Source: Haladaptatus sp. DYF46 (GTDB lineage Archaea > Halobacteriota > Halobacteria > Halobacteriales > Haladaptataceae). From it: a DNA stretch of 64,000 bases. Location of the stretch: contig NZ_JAJFAY010000002.1 in the NCBI RefSeq assembly GCF_021083305.1, forward strand, positions 62,001 through 126,000, read 5' to 3'. Below the pieces are notes generated by a model that saw only the letters and a program-made list of their open reading frames with translations, did not search any database and had not been told where the DNA came from. The translations under genes and the position numbers were made by a program. The number at the start of each line of letters is the position of its first letter. Position 1 is the first letter of the stretch. Below are positions 53,356 through 61,723 of the stretch, piece after piece.

Positions 53356-56031
53356 CTATCCCGTGTTCTTCATCCCCGCCGCGACGCCCGTGACGGTCAA
53401 CCGGAGCGTCCGGCGCTCCGTCTCCGTGAGGTGCGACTGACGAAGCAGGCGCACTTGGAGGAGGTTGAGCGGGTCCACGTAGGGATTTCGCCGGTCGAGG
53501 CTCTCCCGAAGCCACTCGCGCGAGAGGAGGTCATCGCGTCCGGTGATGTCCAACACGAGTTCGGCGGAGCGTTCGTACTCCGCTTCGAGTTCGGGGAAGA
53601 ACTCCTCGCGCAGGTTCTTCGGCGCGAGGTCCGCGTACTCCGCCGTGATTTCGAGGTCGGTTCGGGCGAGCGCCATCGCGGCGTTGTCGATGGTGGTCCT
53701 GAAGAACGGCCACTCCTCGTACATCTCCCGGAGGGTTTCGACGTCGCCGTAGGCGTCCAGTCCCTTGGCGAGCGAGTACCATCCCGGCAGGATACAACGG
53801 CTTTGGGTCCACGAGAACACCCACGGAATCGCGCGGAGGTCCTCCACGGTCCGTTCGCCGGAGCGGGAGGCGGGCCGCGACCCGAGGTTCAGGTCCTCGA
53901 TGACGGTTATCGGCGTCGTCTCCTCGAAGTACGAGACGAAGCCGTCGGATTCGAGCAGGTCGCGGTAGGCGTCGCGGGCGGCGTCGGCCGCGACGTCCAT
54001 CGCTTCCTCCCACTCGTCGGGAATCGTCTCCTCGTCGTCCTCCAGTGCGGCGTATCGCGCCCGAATCTGGGCGTCGAGCATCTGTTCGACGTTTCGCTCC
54101 GCGATGACGGGGTTCGCGTACTTCTCCGCGATGGCCTCGCCCTGTTCGGTGAACTTGACTTGACCCGAGACGGTTTCGCGGGGGAGCGCCAGCAGCGCCT
54201 CGTTCATCGGGCCGCCGCCGCGCGAAATCGATCCGCCGCGTCCGTGGAAGAGACGAAGGGTGACGTCGTGCTCGTCCGTGATTTCGGCGAGTCGTTTCTG
54301 GTTCCGATAGAGGCTCCAGTTGGCGGCCAGAAAGCCGTTTTCCTTGTTCGAATCGGAGTACCCGAGCATGATCTCCTGCGTCCCGCCGCGCGCTTCGAGC
54401 GCCGCGGCGTAGGCCTCGTTTTCGAACAGGGTGCCGACGATGCGCCGTGCGCCCGAGAGCGCGTACTCGGTTTCGAGCAGGGGAACCACGTCGAGTCCGG
54501 AATAGCCGGGCAGGTCCACGATTCCAGCTTGATCCGCGAGGAACAGCACTTCGAGCACGTGGCTCGCCTCCTCGGTCATGCTGATGCAGTACGTGTCGAT
54601 GGTCTCCGCGCCGTACTCGCGCTGCCAGTCGGCGGTTTCCGAGAAGAGGGTCAGCACTCGGCTCGCGGTCTCGGAAAGCCCCTCGGTGTCGAGGTCGATG
54701 ATGGGTTCGTCCTGCAGGATGGCGTCGGTCAGCAGTTCGACCCGTTCGTCTTCGTCCATCGAATCGTAGTCGAAGCCCTCGCGGGCCAGCGCCTCCGCGA
54801 TCGCCGCGGTGTGGTTCTCCTGATGGTCGCGCAAATCGAGCGCGGCGAGCGAGAACCCGAAGGTTTCGACGCGGCGGCGAAGCGGGTCCACCTCCGTATC
54901 GACGACGCTCTCCGCGCCGTCCTTCCGGAGGCTGTCGGCGATGGCGTCCACGTCCGCGAGGAGTTCCTCGGCGTCGTGGTACCCGCCGGGACGAACGTCG
55001 CCGACGCGGTCGATTCGCTCGCGCATCAGGGCGAGTTTCTGGCGGTACGGCTCCTCCGGGTAGCGCTCCGTCACGCGCTCCGCGATGGCGGGGAGTTGCT
55101 CGCGGTCGGTGTCGAGGCTCGAATCGAACAGACTGCTCGTCTCGATTCGGTCGCCGTCCTGACTCAGCACGCCGGAGAGGCGCTTCAGTTCGTCGCGGTA
55201 GCGCTCCAGAACGACTTCGCGCTGGCGCTCGAGGGTTTCGGCCGTCACCTCGGGCGTGACGTGCGGGTTGCCGTCCCGGTCGCTCCCGGCCCACGAACGG
55301 AACGCGAACAGTTCCGGTACGTCCACGTCGAACTCCTCGCCGACGGTGTGGTCGAGTTCGTCGTACACGTCGCCGACGATGTCGAAGAGGACGTTTTCGA
55401 GGTACCAGAGGACGTTCCGCGCCTCGTCGGCCACCTCCGGGCGGCGCTTTCTGACCTGTCGCGTCTCCCAGAGGCCGGTCACTTCGCTCTCCAAGCGGCG
55501 TTCCAATTGATCCTGCTCGCGGTCGGTCAATCTGCGCTCGTCAAGTTCCGAGAGGAGGACTTCGACGGAACGGAGTTTCGCCTTGACCGTCTTCCGGCGC
55601 GCCTCGGTGGGGTGGGCGGTGAAGGTCGGAACGACGTTCACGTCCTCCAGCACTCGCTCGACGGTTTGCGGGTCCGCACCGTCCTCGGCGAGCGTTTCGG
55701 CGGTGGCCCGAAGGCTGTCTTCGAGCGTCCCGTCCTGCGTTCCCTCGCGGATGGCGCGCACGCGTTGGCGCTCCTCGGCGAGGTTGATGAGTTCGAAGTA
55801 CGTCGCGAACGCCCGCGCGACGTGTCCGGCCAACTCGGGCGGGAGTCGGTCGATTTCGTCGCGGAGTACGTCGCGGGACGCCGCGTCCCCGTGTCGGTAG
55901 TCGATGGCTCCGGTTCGTACCGTCTCGACGGCCTCGAACGCCTCCCGCGACGCGAGTCGCGAGAGGACGTCGCCGAGTAAGCCAGCCAGTTCGCGGACGT
56001 CCTGCCGAACGTCCCGGGTATGTAATCGCAT
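53356..56031 (-). CDS. ppc: phosphoenolpyruvate carboxylase
   Basis: An 891-residue bacterial-type PEP carboxylase. The catalytic histidine is in VVPTFTAHPTEARRKTV (about residue 140). RSWAGSDRDGNPHVT holds the SDRDGNP site, GYSDSNKENGFLAANW is around 575, and LFHGRGGSISRGGGP around 610. The end NTG matches the C-terminal inhibitor site. It makes oxaloacetate from PEP and bicarbonate for anaplerosis, the counterpart of pckA at 28,081. No regulatory insert is seen. Confidence 0.96.
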   Translation of the reverse strand: MRLHTRDVRQDVRELAGLLGDVLSRLASREAFEAVETVRTGAIDYRHGDAASRDVLRDEIDRLPPELAGHVARAFATYFELINLAEERQRVRAIREGTQDGTLEDSLRATAETLAEDGADPQTVERVLEDVNVVPTFTAHPTEARRKTVKAKLRSVEVLLSELDERRLTDREQDQLERRLESEVTGLWETRQVRKRRPEVADEARNVLWYLENVLFDIVGDVYDELDHTVGEEFDVDVPELFAFRSWAGSDRDGNPHVTPEVTAETLERQREVVLERYRDELKRLSGVLSQDGDRIETSSLFDSSLDTDREQLPAIAERVTERYPEEPYRQKLALMRERIDRVGDVRPGGYHDAEELLADVDAIADSLRKDGAESVVDTEVDPLRRRVETFGFSLAALDLRDHQENHTAAIAEALAREGFDYDSMDEDERVELLTDAILQDEPIIDLDTEGLSETASRVLTLFSETADWQREYGAETIDTYCISMTEEASHVLEVLFLADQAGIVDLPGYSGLDVVPLLETEYALSGARRIVGTLFENEAYAAALEARGGTQEIMLGYSDSNKENGFLAANWSLYRNQKRLAEITDEHDVTLRLFHGRGGSISRGGGPMNEALLALPRETVSGQVKFTEQGEAIAEKYANPVIAERNVEQMLDAQIRARYAALEDDEETIPDEWEEAMDVAADAARDAYRDLLESDGFVSYFEETTPITVIEDLNLGSRPASRSGERTVEDLRAIPWVFSWTQSRCILPGWYSLAKGLDAYGDVETLREMYEEWPFFRTTIDNAAMALARTDLEITAEYADLAPKNLREEFFPELEAEYERSAELVLDITGRDDLLSREWLRESLDRRNPYVDPLNLLQVRLLRQSHLTETERRTLRLTVTGVAAGMKNTG

Positions 56032-56105
56032 ACCAGAGTGTCTGCACCACACCACCTAAAACGTCGGTCTGCGGGTAAAATATGCGAAGGAATTTGATAT
56101 GATAA

Positions 56106-56435
56106 TTAGTTGTATTCGCGCCAGCGATAGCCGCATTCCTTGCATTTGAAAAACCGCGTCGGTGCCTCGTCGGCGGACGCGGTCTGTTTGATGGTGTACC
56201 ACGCGACGTCGTGGCCGCATTTGTCGCAATGCACGTCCTTCGCGGTCGGTTTACCCTCGAAATCCGCGCCCTCCTCGGTCTCGATGACGTCCGAATCGTC
56301 CTGTGCCTCGGTGGAGACGAACTCGGCGGCGCGCTCCTCGTCCTTCGCCACCGTCGCCTGACAGTCGTCGTTCGCACAGACCATCTGTGATCCCATGGTC
56401 CGCATCATCGAACCGCATTCGTCGCAAAATTGCAT
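56106..56435 (-). CDS. tfs: transcription factor S
   Basis: A 109-residue archaeal TFS (TFIIS/RPB9-like). The N-terminal zinc ribbon has CDECGSMM and CANDDC. The C-terminal ribbon has CDKCGHDVAWYTIKQ and CKECGYRW, with the acidic tip SADEAPTRF, the Asp-Glu pair that stimulates RNA cleavage. It rescues backtracked RNA polymerase. The start is ATG 56435, by homology. Confidence 0.95.
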   Translation of the reverse strand: MQFCDECGSMMRTMGSQMVCANDDCQATVAKDEERAAEFVSTEAQDDSDVIETEEGADFEGKPTAKDVHCDKCGHDVAWYTIKQTASADEAPTRFFKCKECGYRWREYN

Positions 56436-56531
56436 ACCCCGCCTTGTGCGCGGAACGTGAAAAACGCCACGTACGGACGGACGCATTATGTTTGAAAAGA
56501 GTTATTTTCGGGAAATACATCACTCTTTTCG

Positions 56532-56987
56532 ATGCTCTCCACTCCCTCGAGACGCGAACTCCTCGTCGCCGGTGCGGGTTTGGCGGCCACGGGCCTCGCC
56601 GGTTGTTCCGGTTCGAACAGTTCGTCGAGCGCCGACTGTGAAACGAGCGCCGTCGCTCACGGTGACGGGAAAATCCTGCAGGCAGTGTCCGCGGTCCCCG
56701 AAGAGGAAACCGTCCTCCTCTCGATCCTGTTTCTGAACGGGAAACAAGCAGACACGGACCGGCTTCGACTGTACGACTCGTCGGACGAACTCGAATACGA
56801 GATTCCGACCGGGAACCGACGGAGATATCTCCAGACCATCGGGCAACGACCCCAACACGGACGACTTCGGGTCGTCTCGATGAAAAACGGCGAAGAAACC
56901 GACGAACTGGTCGTCGACTTCAACTGCTGGATAGACGAGGATTCCGCCTTCGCACCGAAAACCGCGACCGACTCGACGGAATCGTAG
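56532..56987 (+). CDS. Tat-exported lipoprotein, unknown function
   Basis: A 151-residue protein. SRRELLVAGAGLAATGLAGCSGS is a twin-arginine signal ending in a lipobox (LAGC), so the mature protein is lipid-anchored outside. The Ser-rich linker is followed by a beta-rich domain of about 110 residues with a late Cys (FNCWID), which may pair with the early DCETS. It is divergent from tfs. No family is recognised. Confidence 0.75.
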   Translation: MLSTPSRRELLVAGAGLAATGLAGCSGSNSSSSADCETSAVAHGDGKILQAVSAVPEEETVLLSILFLNGKQADTDRLRLYDSSDELEYEIPTGNRRRYLQTIGQRPQHGRLRVVSMKNGEETDELVVDFNCWIDEDSAFAPKTATDSTES

Positions 56988-57000
56988 CGACCCGCTGCGG

Positions 57001-57411
57001 TCATCCGTTCGCCGAGTCGAGATCGTCCACGTCCTCGTCCGCAACCATCGGGCAGTCCGCCACTCGAAAGTGTTCGACGTCGGGCATCGACAGGATATCC
57101 GTCCCCTCGTGGGTACACCTGAGATCCGGCGGGTTGCCGACGTGCGGACACCCGTGGCAGGTCGTCTTCGGGATCGTGCGAACGTCGCGGTCGTCCCATC
57201 CCGCCTCTCGGGGGACGCTCACGACCAGTTCGCCGCCGTCCTCGTTCAGCAGGTCGTCCCAGAGTTCGTCGGTGTCGACGTCTCCGACGTCCACCTCCTC
57301 GAAGGCGTCATCGACCCGTTCCGACTTCCGATTTCGACGTTCCTCGATGTCCGAGACGAGGCCGGAGAGCGGTTCGTCCGCTCCTTCCGGGTTCGGGGAA
57401 CGGTCGTTCAC
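57001..57411 (-). CDS. conserved haloarchaeal protein with Cys/His cluster
   Basis: A 136-residue acidic protein from GTG 57411, which overlaps the stop of the upstream gene (GTGA), so the two are translated together. Its C-terminal half has CHGCPHVGNPPDLRCTHEG and a later Cys, a compact possible metal site. The N-terminal half is helical and charged (VSDIEERRNRKSERVDDAFEE). No family is known to me; it probably acts with the coiled-coil partner at 57,408. Confidence 0.7.
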   Translation of the reverse strand: MNDRSPNPEGADEPLSGLVSDIEERRNRKSERVDDAFEEVDVGDVDTDELWDDLLNEDGGELVVSVPREAGWDDRDVRTIPKTTCHGCPHVGNPPDLRCTHEGTDILSMPDVEHFRVADCPMVADEDVDDLDSANG

Positions 57412-58256
57412 TCCTCCGTCACCTCGGACAACAGGTCGGCAGCCTCGGGGTCGATGTCGACGTCCGGGTCGATGGTGTCGCCTTCCAGCGCCGGTGGACG
57501 ACCGACGACGAGCCAGTTCGACCCGAAGAAGCCCTGCTTGGGTTCGATGTCCTCGAACGTCGCGCCGCAGTGCGGGCAGGACGGGTCGGTCAGCAGCGCG
57601 ATGGTGACGGTCATCTCGCAGTCGCCACACTTGGCGCTCTCGATGCCGTTTCGGTTGGCCGTTCGTGCGAGTTCGGCGGTGGCGGCCCGCGTCGCGTTCA
57701 CCGTGGCGAGCATGCGGGCTTGGTCGCGGACCGAGACGAGCGCACGCGCGAGGACGTCGAGTCGTCTGTCCAACTCGTCGGTCGTCTCGGCGAGATAGTC
57801 GAGGACCTCCTCGTAGTTCTCGAAGCCGGAATCGAGCCGTTTCCGGTTTTCCGTCACGCGTTCACGGAGGTGGTCCACTTCCTCCGCGACGTTCTCGACG
57901 CCACCCTCACCGTCCTCGTCGTTTTCGGCGTCCACCGCCTGCCGGAGTTCGTCCAGTTCGTCCCGCAGGTCCGAATGGTCGTGGTCCGCCGGGGCCTTCC
58001 CGTCCGTTTCGCGTTTTATCTGCACGACCCGCTCTCGGACGTCCGTCAGTTTTCGCATGAACTCCTCTCGGAATTCGTCCAGTTCGTCGAGTCCGTCATC
58101 CGCATCGTCCCCGTGGAGGGACCCGTGGGCTGCGAAAAGTTCGGAGAGGAGGCGCTGGCGGGAGACACCGAGTTCGTCGGCCGTTTCGGTCACCCACTGG
58201 GCAACCGACGTCGGCAACTCTACCGCTGGAACGTGGCTCGCGTCTTCGCTCTCCAT
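57408..58256 (-). CDS. CopG-like, coiled-coil and zinc-ribbon protein
   Basis: A 282-residue protein of three parts. A short N-terminal segment (VPAVELPTSVAQWVTETADELGVSRQRLLSELF, residues 9-42) looks ribbon-helix-helix-like. A long charged coiled coil follows (about 50-165). A C-terminal zinc ribbon has CGDCEMTV and CPHCGATFEDI (about 205-240). This points to DNA or RNA binding with oligomerisation, but no function is known. It is the first gene of a pair with the Cys/His protein downstream. Confidence 0.75.
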   Translation of the reverse strand: MESEDASHVPAVELPTSVAQWVTETADELGVSRQRLLSELFAAHGSLHGDDADDGLDELDEFREEFMRKLTDVRERVVQIKRETDGKAPADHDHSDLRDELDELRQAVDAENDEDGEGGVENVAEEVDHLRERVTENRKRLDSGFENYEEVLDYLAETTDELDRRLDVLARALVSVRDQARMLATVNATRAATAELARTANRNGIESAKCGDCEMTVTIALLTDPSCPHCGATFEDIEPKQGFFGSNWLVVGRPPALEGDTIDPDVDIDPEAADLLSEVTEE

Positions 58257-58384
58257 TCGGTTGGATACCTACTTCTCACAGCGCTGACTTAACGTTTCGC
58301 CCTTCCCGGGGCGGAATTCCGAACGAAGTGGCGTCGTTTTGAGGATCGATACCGGCCGTCGAATTTGCACCGCGGGAGTCCGAC

Positions 58385-59236
58385 CTACCGAATCTTTCGG
58401 ACGTTGCTGATGTCCAACCCGTCGCTCCGTATCTCCGTTTCGAAGCGGACGATATTTTCCTCCTCTATGCGAGAGAGGACGCCGCGATACTCGCGGACGA
58501 ACATGGTCCGCGCGCGTTCGTTGCCGCCGCTTTCCCACTCGAAACTGATGGTGCCGTCCGTCGCGCTCATCAGGGACCCCATCTGTCGCCCGGTCAGACT
58601 CTCCTGTGCGACGAGGACGAGTATCAGGCCGCCCCACGCTTTGGCCGCCTTCTTCATGCCTTTGAGGAGCATCAGCATCTGATTCCAGTCCACCTGCTCG
58701 TCGGGGAGCGCGGATAAGTCGGTCAGCGAATCGATGACGACGAGGTTCCCGGGTGCGTTCTTCGAGAGGTATTCCCCGAGCGCTTCGAGGATGCCACGAC
58801 GCTCGTGACTGCTACCGAGGTCCGTGATGGTGCGGCGTTTTTGGACGTACCAGTCGTTGGGAATCGGACTCAGTTGGAAGTATTCGGCCGAAAGGTCCTC
58901 GAACGAGATGACCTCCGACGCCGGTGAGACGATCGACTCGTCGATGGTGTGCGTGAGTTCGCCGACGATTTCGGGTTCGTTGGCGGTAAACGAGACGTAA
59001 TGAATCTCGTCGGGAAGCGACGAGCGCGAATCGACCGCCCCGTAGTGGAGTTCGAACAGGTCCGAATCGGCGTCGCCGAGGGCGTTGATGGTCGCGCTGG
59101 TGTACGCGAACTCGCGTGCGCCCGCCCCGGCGTCGCCGGCCAACAAGACGACGCTTCCGGGCGGGGACCCTCCGTCGATGAGGGAGTCGAACTGCGAGAC
59201 GCCGAACGGGATGCGGTCCATGTCTTCCTCTCTCAT
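58385..59236 (-). CDS. RAD55-like ATPase-fold protein with degenerate Walker A
   Basis: A 283-residue protein of the RecA/KaiC-like RAD55 group (PFGVSQFDSLIDGGSPPGSVVLLAGDAGAGAREFAYTS). The P-loop lacks the essential GKT/GKS: GAGARE stands in its place, so ATP hydrolysis is doubtful. Walker B is kept in NLVVIDSLTDLSAL (about residues 163-176). Haloarchaeal relatives share this loss, suggesting a regulatory or scaffold role. Its ATG overlaps the stop of the beta-RFAP synthase gene upstream (ATGA). Confidence 0.82.
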   Translation of the reverse strand: MREEDMDRIPFGVSQFDSLIDGGSPPGSVVLLAGDAGAGAREFAYTSATINALGDADSDLFELHYGAVDSRSSLPDEIHYVSFTANEPEIVGELTHTIDESIVSPASEVISFEDLSAEYFQLSPIPNDWYVQKRRTITDLGSSHERRGILEALGEYLSKNAPGNLVVIDSLTDLSALPDEQVDWNQMLMLLKGMKKAAKAWGGLILVLVAQESLTGRQMGSLMSATDGTISFEWESGGNERARTMFVREYRGVLSRIEEENIVRFETEIRSDGLDISNVRKIR

Positions 59237-60210
59237 TCCTGACGGTTACCGTTTACGCTCGCCCCGGCGTTGCGCGCCGACGTGAGCAACACGTCCCCAC
59301 CGACGCCCGTGGAATCGAGCGCGTCGTGAGCGACTTCGACCGCTCGGTCGGCCATCTCCAGCGTCGTCACGCCGTACACCGCGGGTCCCCACGACGACTG
59401 CCCCGCGCCGAACACCGCCGGGGCGGACTCCATCGCGGTGACGAGTTTGCCGACGGGTGGTCGATAGACGCCGCCCTGCTCGTCGGCGTACCACGCCCCG
59501 TTTCGGCGGCCGATTTCCGCGACGGCGGACCCGAACCGCTCCGGGTCCGACTCCGCGATCGACGGAAGGACCCGCCGGAGAAGAATCGAGGAGATGTCTT
59601 CGGCGATGGTCGGGTCCGCCCGTTCGACCACGGAGCGCATGCTCGCGTCCTCGTCGGTGCCGTTTCGTCCCGGTTCGGCGTTCGGGAGGACGAGGACGAA
59701 TCGCCAGTCCTCCGGGACATCGTGTCGGGAGACGACGGGCGGGACCGACCAGTCTCCTCGTTCGGGTCGGTCGGTGGTAAAACGCTCCGTGGGGTGTCCG
59801 GCATCGACGACGAAGCCGCCGCGTTCGAACGTCGAAACGCCGATACCGCTCCTCCCTGCCCTGTCGAGGGCGGGTGCATATTCACGAACGTCGGGGTCGG
59901 TGCCGTACGCGTGGGCGACGGCGGCGAAGACGGCCAGCGCGAGTTGCGTCCCGCTCCCGAGGCCGACGTGTCTCGGTAACGTCTCGTGGATTCGCACGTC
60001 AGCGCCGGGGACGGACAGCAGGTCCGTGGCCATGCTCGCGTACTCGCGCGCACACGAGTCGTCACAGCGAACCTCGCCCGCGGGCGTCGCCTCGACGGAG
60101 ACGGTCGGCGAGGAAAGTGCGACTCCTAACCCACCGTACAGTCTCTCGTGGGCGAGCGAGAGGTTCTGAAAGCCGAAGTGGAGTCGACCGCCGACCGTCA
60201 CCTGTGCCAT
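59233..60210 (-). CDS. beta-ribofuranosylaminobenzene 5'-phosphate synthase
   Basis: A 325-residue GHMP-kinase-fold enzyme from ATG 60210. GGRLHFGFQNLSLAHERLYGGLG starts it. HVGLGSGTQLALAVFAA (about residues 80-96) is the family phosphate loop, and GAGQSSWGPAVYGV near 272 is the C-terminal motif. It joins p-aminobenzoate and PRPP in tetrahydromethanopterin-type cofactor synthesis. Its stop overlaps the next gene. In a non-methanogen this points to a methanopterin-like C1 carrier or a derived use. Confidence 0.88.
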   Translation of the reverse strand: MAQVTVGGRLHFGFQNLSLAHERLYGGLGVALSSPTVSVEATPAGEVRCDDSCAREYASMATDLLSVPGADVRIHETLPRHVGLGSGTQLALAVFAAVAHAYGTDPDVREYAPALDRAGRSGIGVSTFERGGFVVDAGHPTERFTTDRPERGDWSVPPVVSRHDVPEDWRFVLVLPNAEPGRNGTDEDASMRSVVERADPTIAEDISSILLRRVLPSIAESDPERFGSAVAEIGRRNGAWYADEQGGVYRPPVGKLVTAMESAPAVFGAGQSSWGPAVYGVTTLEMADRAVEVAHDALDSTGVGGDVLLTSARNAGASVNGNRQE

Positions 60211-60290
60211 ATCTAACGGTCGGTAGAGAGCGGAATGGCGATTTCGGCAGTGGCAAATTACCGTGCCATTTCGAGAACACCTAAAACGAG

Positions 60291-61247
60291 CTATTCCATG
60301 TGGTCGAGGACGTACTCGGCCGCTCGGTCCGCGCCGTTTTCGTACTCGGGGGCCTCGGGCGGATGGCGCACCGCGCGGGTGACGTGGGGAATCGAGTGTT
60401 CGATCTGGAAGCCCCGGAGACCGCGGCGTTCGATGACCCGCGAAACGCCGTGCTGTTCGTCGGTGAACGGATAGATGATACACGGCGTCCCCGCCACGGC
60501 GGCCTCCATCACGGTCGAGTAACCCGAACAGACGACGACGTTCGCGGCCTGAATCCACGGGAGGAGGGACGGGACCGAATCCCATCCGTCGTGGCCGACG
60601 AGGGTCACGTTGTTGCCGTCCGCTTCCAGTTCGCGGGCGAGTTCCACGAAATTGGTCGTGTACGTGCTCGGGACGAGGAGGACGTCGACGTCGTCGGGAG
60701 CCTCCGCACCGTTGGCTTCGAGAGCGATGGGAGGGATGTGGACGACGCCCGGCGGGTCGCCACCGTCCGGCGGCCAGACGGCGGGGTAGAAGAACGCGTG
60801 GGACACCGAAACCTGATAGCGGTTGAGAATCCACGTGAACACCTCCTCGATGGCGGCGTCGTAGTAGGACGCGGCGTTGTGGGTGAGGACGTACAGCGGC
60901 GTGTCCGTGCAGTGGGCCGCCATCGCCGCGAACATGTCGTCCGTCACGAGGGCGGCGGGGTCCTCGCGGCGAAGCCACCGTACGAAGTCGAACACGCGCC
61001 GTCCGCTGTTCGGAACGCTCCGCGTCAACACGTCGAAGATCGACCCGCCCTGATAGTCGCCGATGTAATCGACCGTCGCCGGACGATAGACCTCGTATCC
61101 GTTGTGTTCGATGAACTGGGACCCCGGACCGCCGCCCGCGAGGACGACATCCGTCTCCGGCCCTTCCAATGCCTGTGCCACCGCGAGCATCCGGGTCGCG
61201 TGTCCCGCACCTTCCGGATAATGTGCGACAGCAACGGTCCGGCTCAT
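60291..61247 (-). CDS. GT-B glycosyltransferase (MurG-like)
   Basis: A 318-residue GT-B enzyme from ATG 61247. The N-terminal glycine motif is AHYPEGAGHATRMLAVAQAL, and the nucleotide-sugar-binding end is VVCSGYSTVMEAAVAGTPCIIYPFTDEQHGVSRVIE, as in MurG and related transferases. It probably adds a sugar to a lipid or surface polymer; acceptor unknown. It stands just before the beta-RFAP synthase on the same strand (80 bases apart). Confidence 0.85.
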   Translation of the reverse strand: MSRTVAVAHYPEGAGHATRMLAVAQALEGPETDVVLAGGGPGSQFIEHNGYEVYRPATVDYIGDYQGGSIFDVLTRSVPNSGRRVFDFVRWLRREDPAALVTDDMFAAMAAHCTDTPLYVLTHNAASYYDAAIEEVFTWILNRYQVSVSHAFFYPAVWPPDGGDPPGVVHIPPIALEANGAEAPDDVDVLLVPSTYTTNFVELARELEADGNNVTLVGHDGWDSVPSLLPWIQAANVVVCSGYSTVMEAAVAGTPCIIYPFTDEQHGVSRVIERRGLRGFQIEHSIPHVTRAVRHPPEAPEYENGADRAAEYVLDHME

Positions 61248-61408
61248 GGCCAACTGTCTTCCCTGCCGTGGGAAGAATATTTGGATTTCCCGCTTCGGAA
61301 GAAAAACCGAGCGACGACGGTCGAAACGGAGGGGTTCGGTCGCGGTGCTACGAGTCGTTCACCGCTCGATATAGCTTTGCGACTCACGAAACAGTTCGTC
61401 GCAAAACA

Positions 61409-61453
61409 ATGGGAGCAGGAAAGGCGAGCTTTTCTCGCCTTTCCTGCTCCCAT
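61409..61453. repeat. perfect 20-bp-arm hairpin with 5-nt loop
   Basis: Left arm 61409-61428 (begins ATGGGAGCAGG), loop CTTTT, right arm 61434-61453 (ends CCTGCTCCCAT), with no mismatches. It interrupts a copy of the tRNA-Pro 3' flank, so it may be a small mobile hairpin. On the - strand it is followed by TTGTTTT and could also act as a terminator for the tRNA. Confidence 0.8.
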
Positions 61454-61460
61454 CAAAGAG

Positions 61461-61481
61461 TGGGACCGCTGAGAGTCGAAC
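61461..61481 (-). repeat. duplicated 3' end of tRNA-Pro (att-like)
   Basis: TGGGACCGCTGAGAGTCGAA and the next base match the tRNA-Pro 3' part at 61609-61629 at 20 of 21 bases. It covers the acceptor stem and half of the T arm, the segment typically left by integrative elements. Confidence 0.65.
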
Positions 61482-61512
61482 ACCGTCGTTTCGCTTCGCT
61501 TCACGACGAGCT

Positions 61513-61554
61513 TCGGACTCGCTACGCTCGTCCGACATCGCGCAACGCGCGATG
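61513..61554. repeat. tandem GC-rich palindromes
   Basis: TCGGAC...GTCCGA arms (61513-61518 and 61530-61535) are followed at once by CATCGCGC-AAC-GCGCGATG (61536-61554). The second has 8-bp arms and a 3-nt loop, the same geometry as the elements inside the genes at 8155 and 62327. Confidence 0.6.
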
Positions 61555-61608
61555 CGACGCTCGGCGGTCGACTGATTTTCCTCCTCACGTACGTTCGTCG
61601 TAAAATCA

Positions 61609-61679
61609 TGGGACCGCCGAGAGTCGAACTCGGGTCCTACGGACCCCATCCGCAGAGGATACCACTACCCCACGGTCCC
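61609..61679 (-). tRNA. tRNA-Pro (anticodon GGG)
   Basis: A 71-nt cloverleaf. Acceptor GGGACCG pairs with CGGTCCC, leaving discriminator A. The D arm lies in GGGTAGTGGTATCC. The anticodon stem TGCGG/CCGTA encloses loop ATGGGGT (anticodon GGG after T33), and the T arm is CCGAG-TTCGACT-CTCGG. No CCA is encoded. It reads CCC and CCU proline codons. The 3' end is partly duplicated at 61461. Confidence 0.93.
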
Positions 61680-61723
61680 GCTACGTTTCGAAGAAGGAGA
61701 GTGCCTATGTTAAGCCCTTCGTT

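Larger units (their letters stand above)
61248..61608. other. repeat-rich stretch between tRNA-Pro and the glycosyltransferase
   Basis: About 360 bases with no credible gene. It holds the 45-bp hairpin at 61409-61453, a partial copy of the tRNA-Pro 3' end at 61461-61481, GC-rich palindromes at 61513-61554 and a direct repeat of the tRNA flank (61395-61414 with 61594-61613, 17 of 20 bases the same). Confidence 0.7.

Noticed and set aside
53431..55980. An 849-codon open frame antisense to PEP carboxylase
   Set aside because: The - strand protein has all catalytic motifs of PEP carboxylase; the + strand frame is its codon-bias shadow.
61480..61600. A possible second tRNA or small RNA between the tRNA-Pro copy and tRNA-Pro
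   Set aside because: Only the acceptor and part of the T arm are duplicated; no D or anticodon arm can be folded in the intervening bases.
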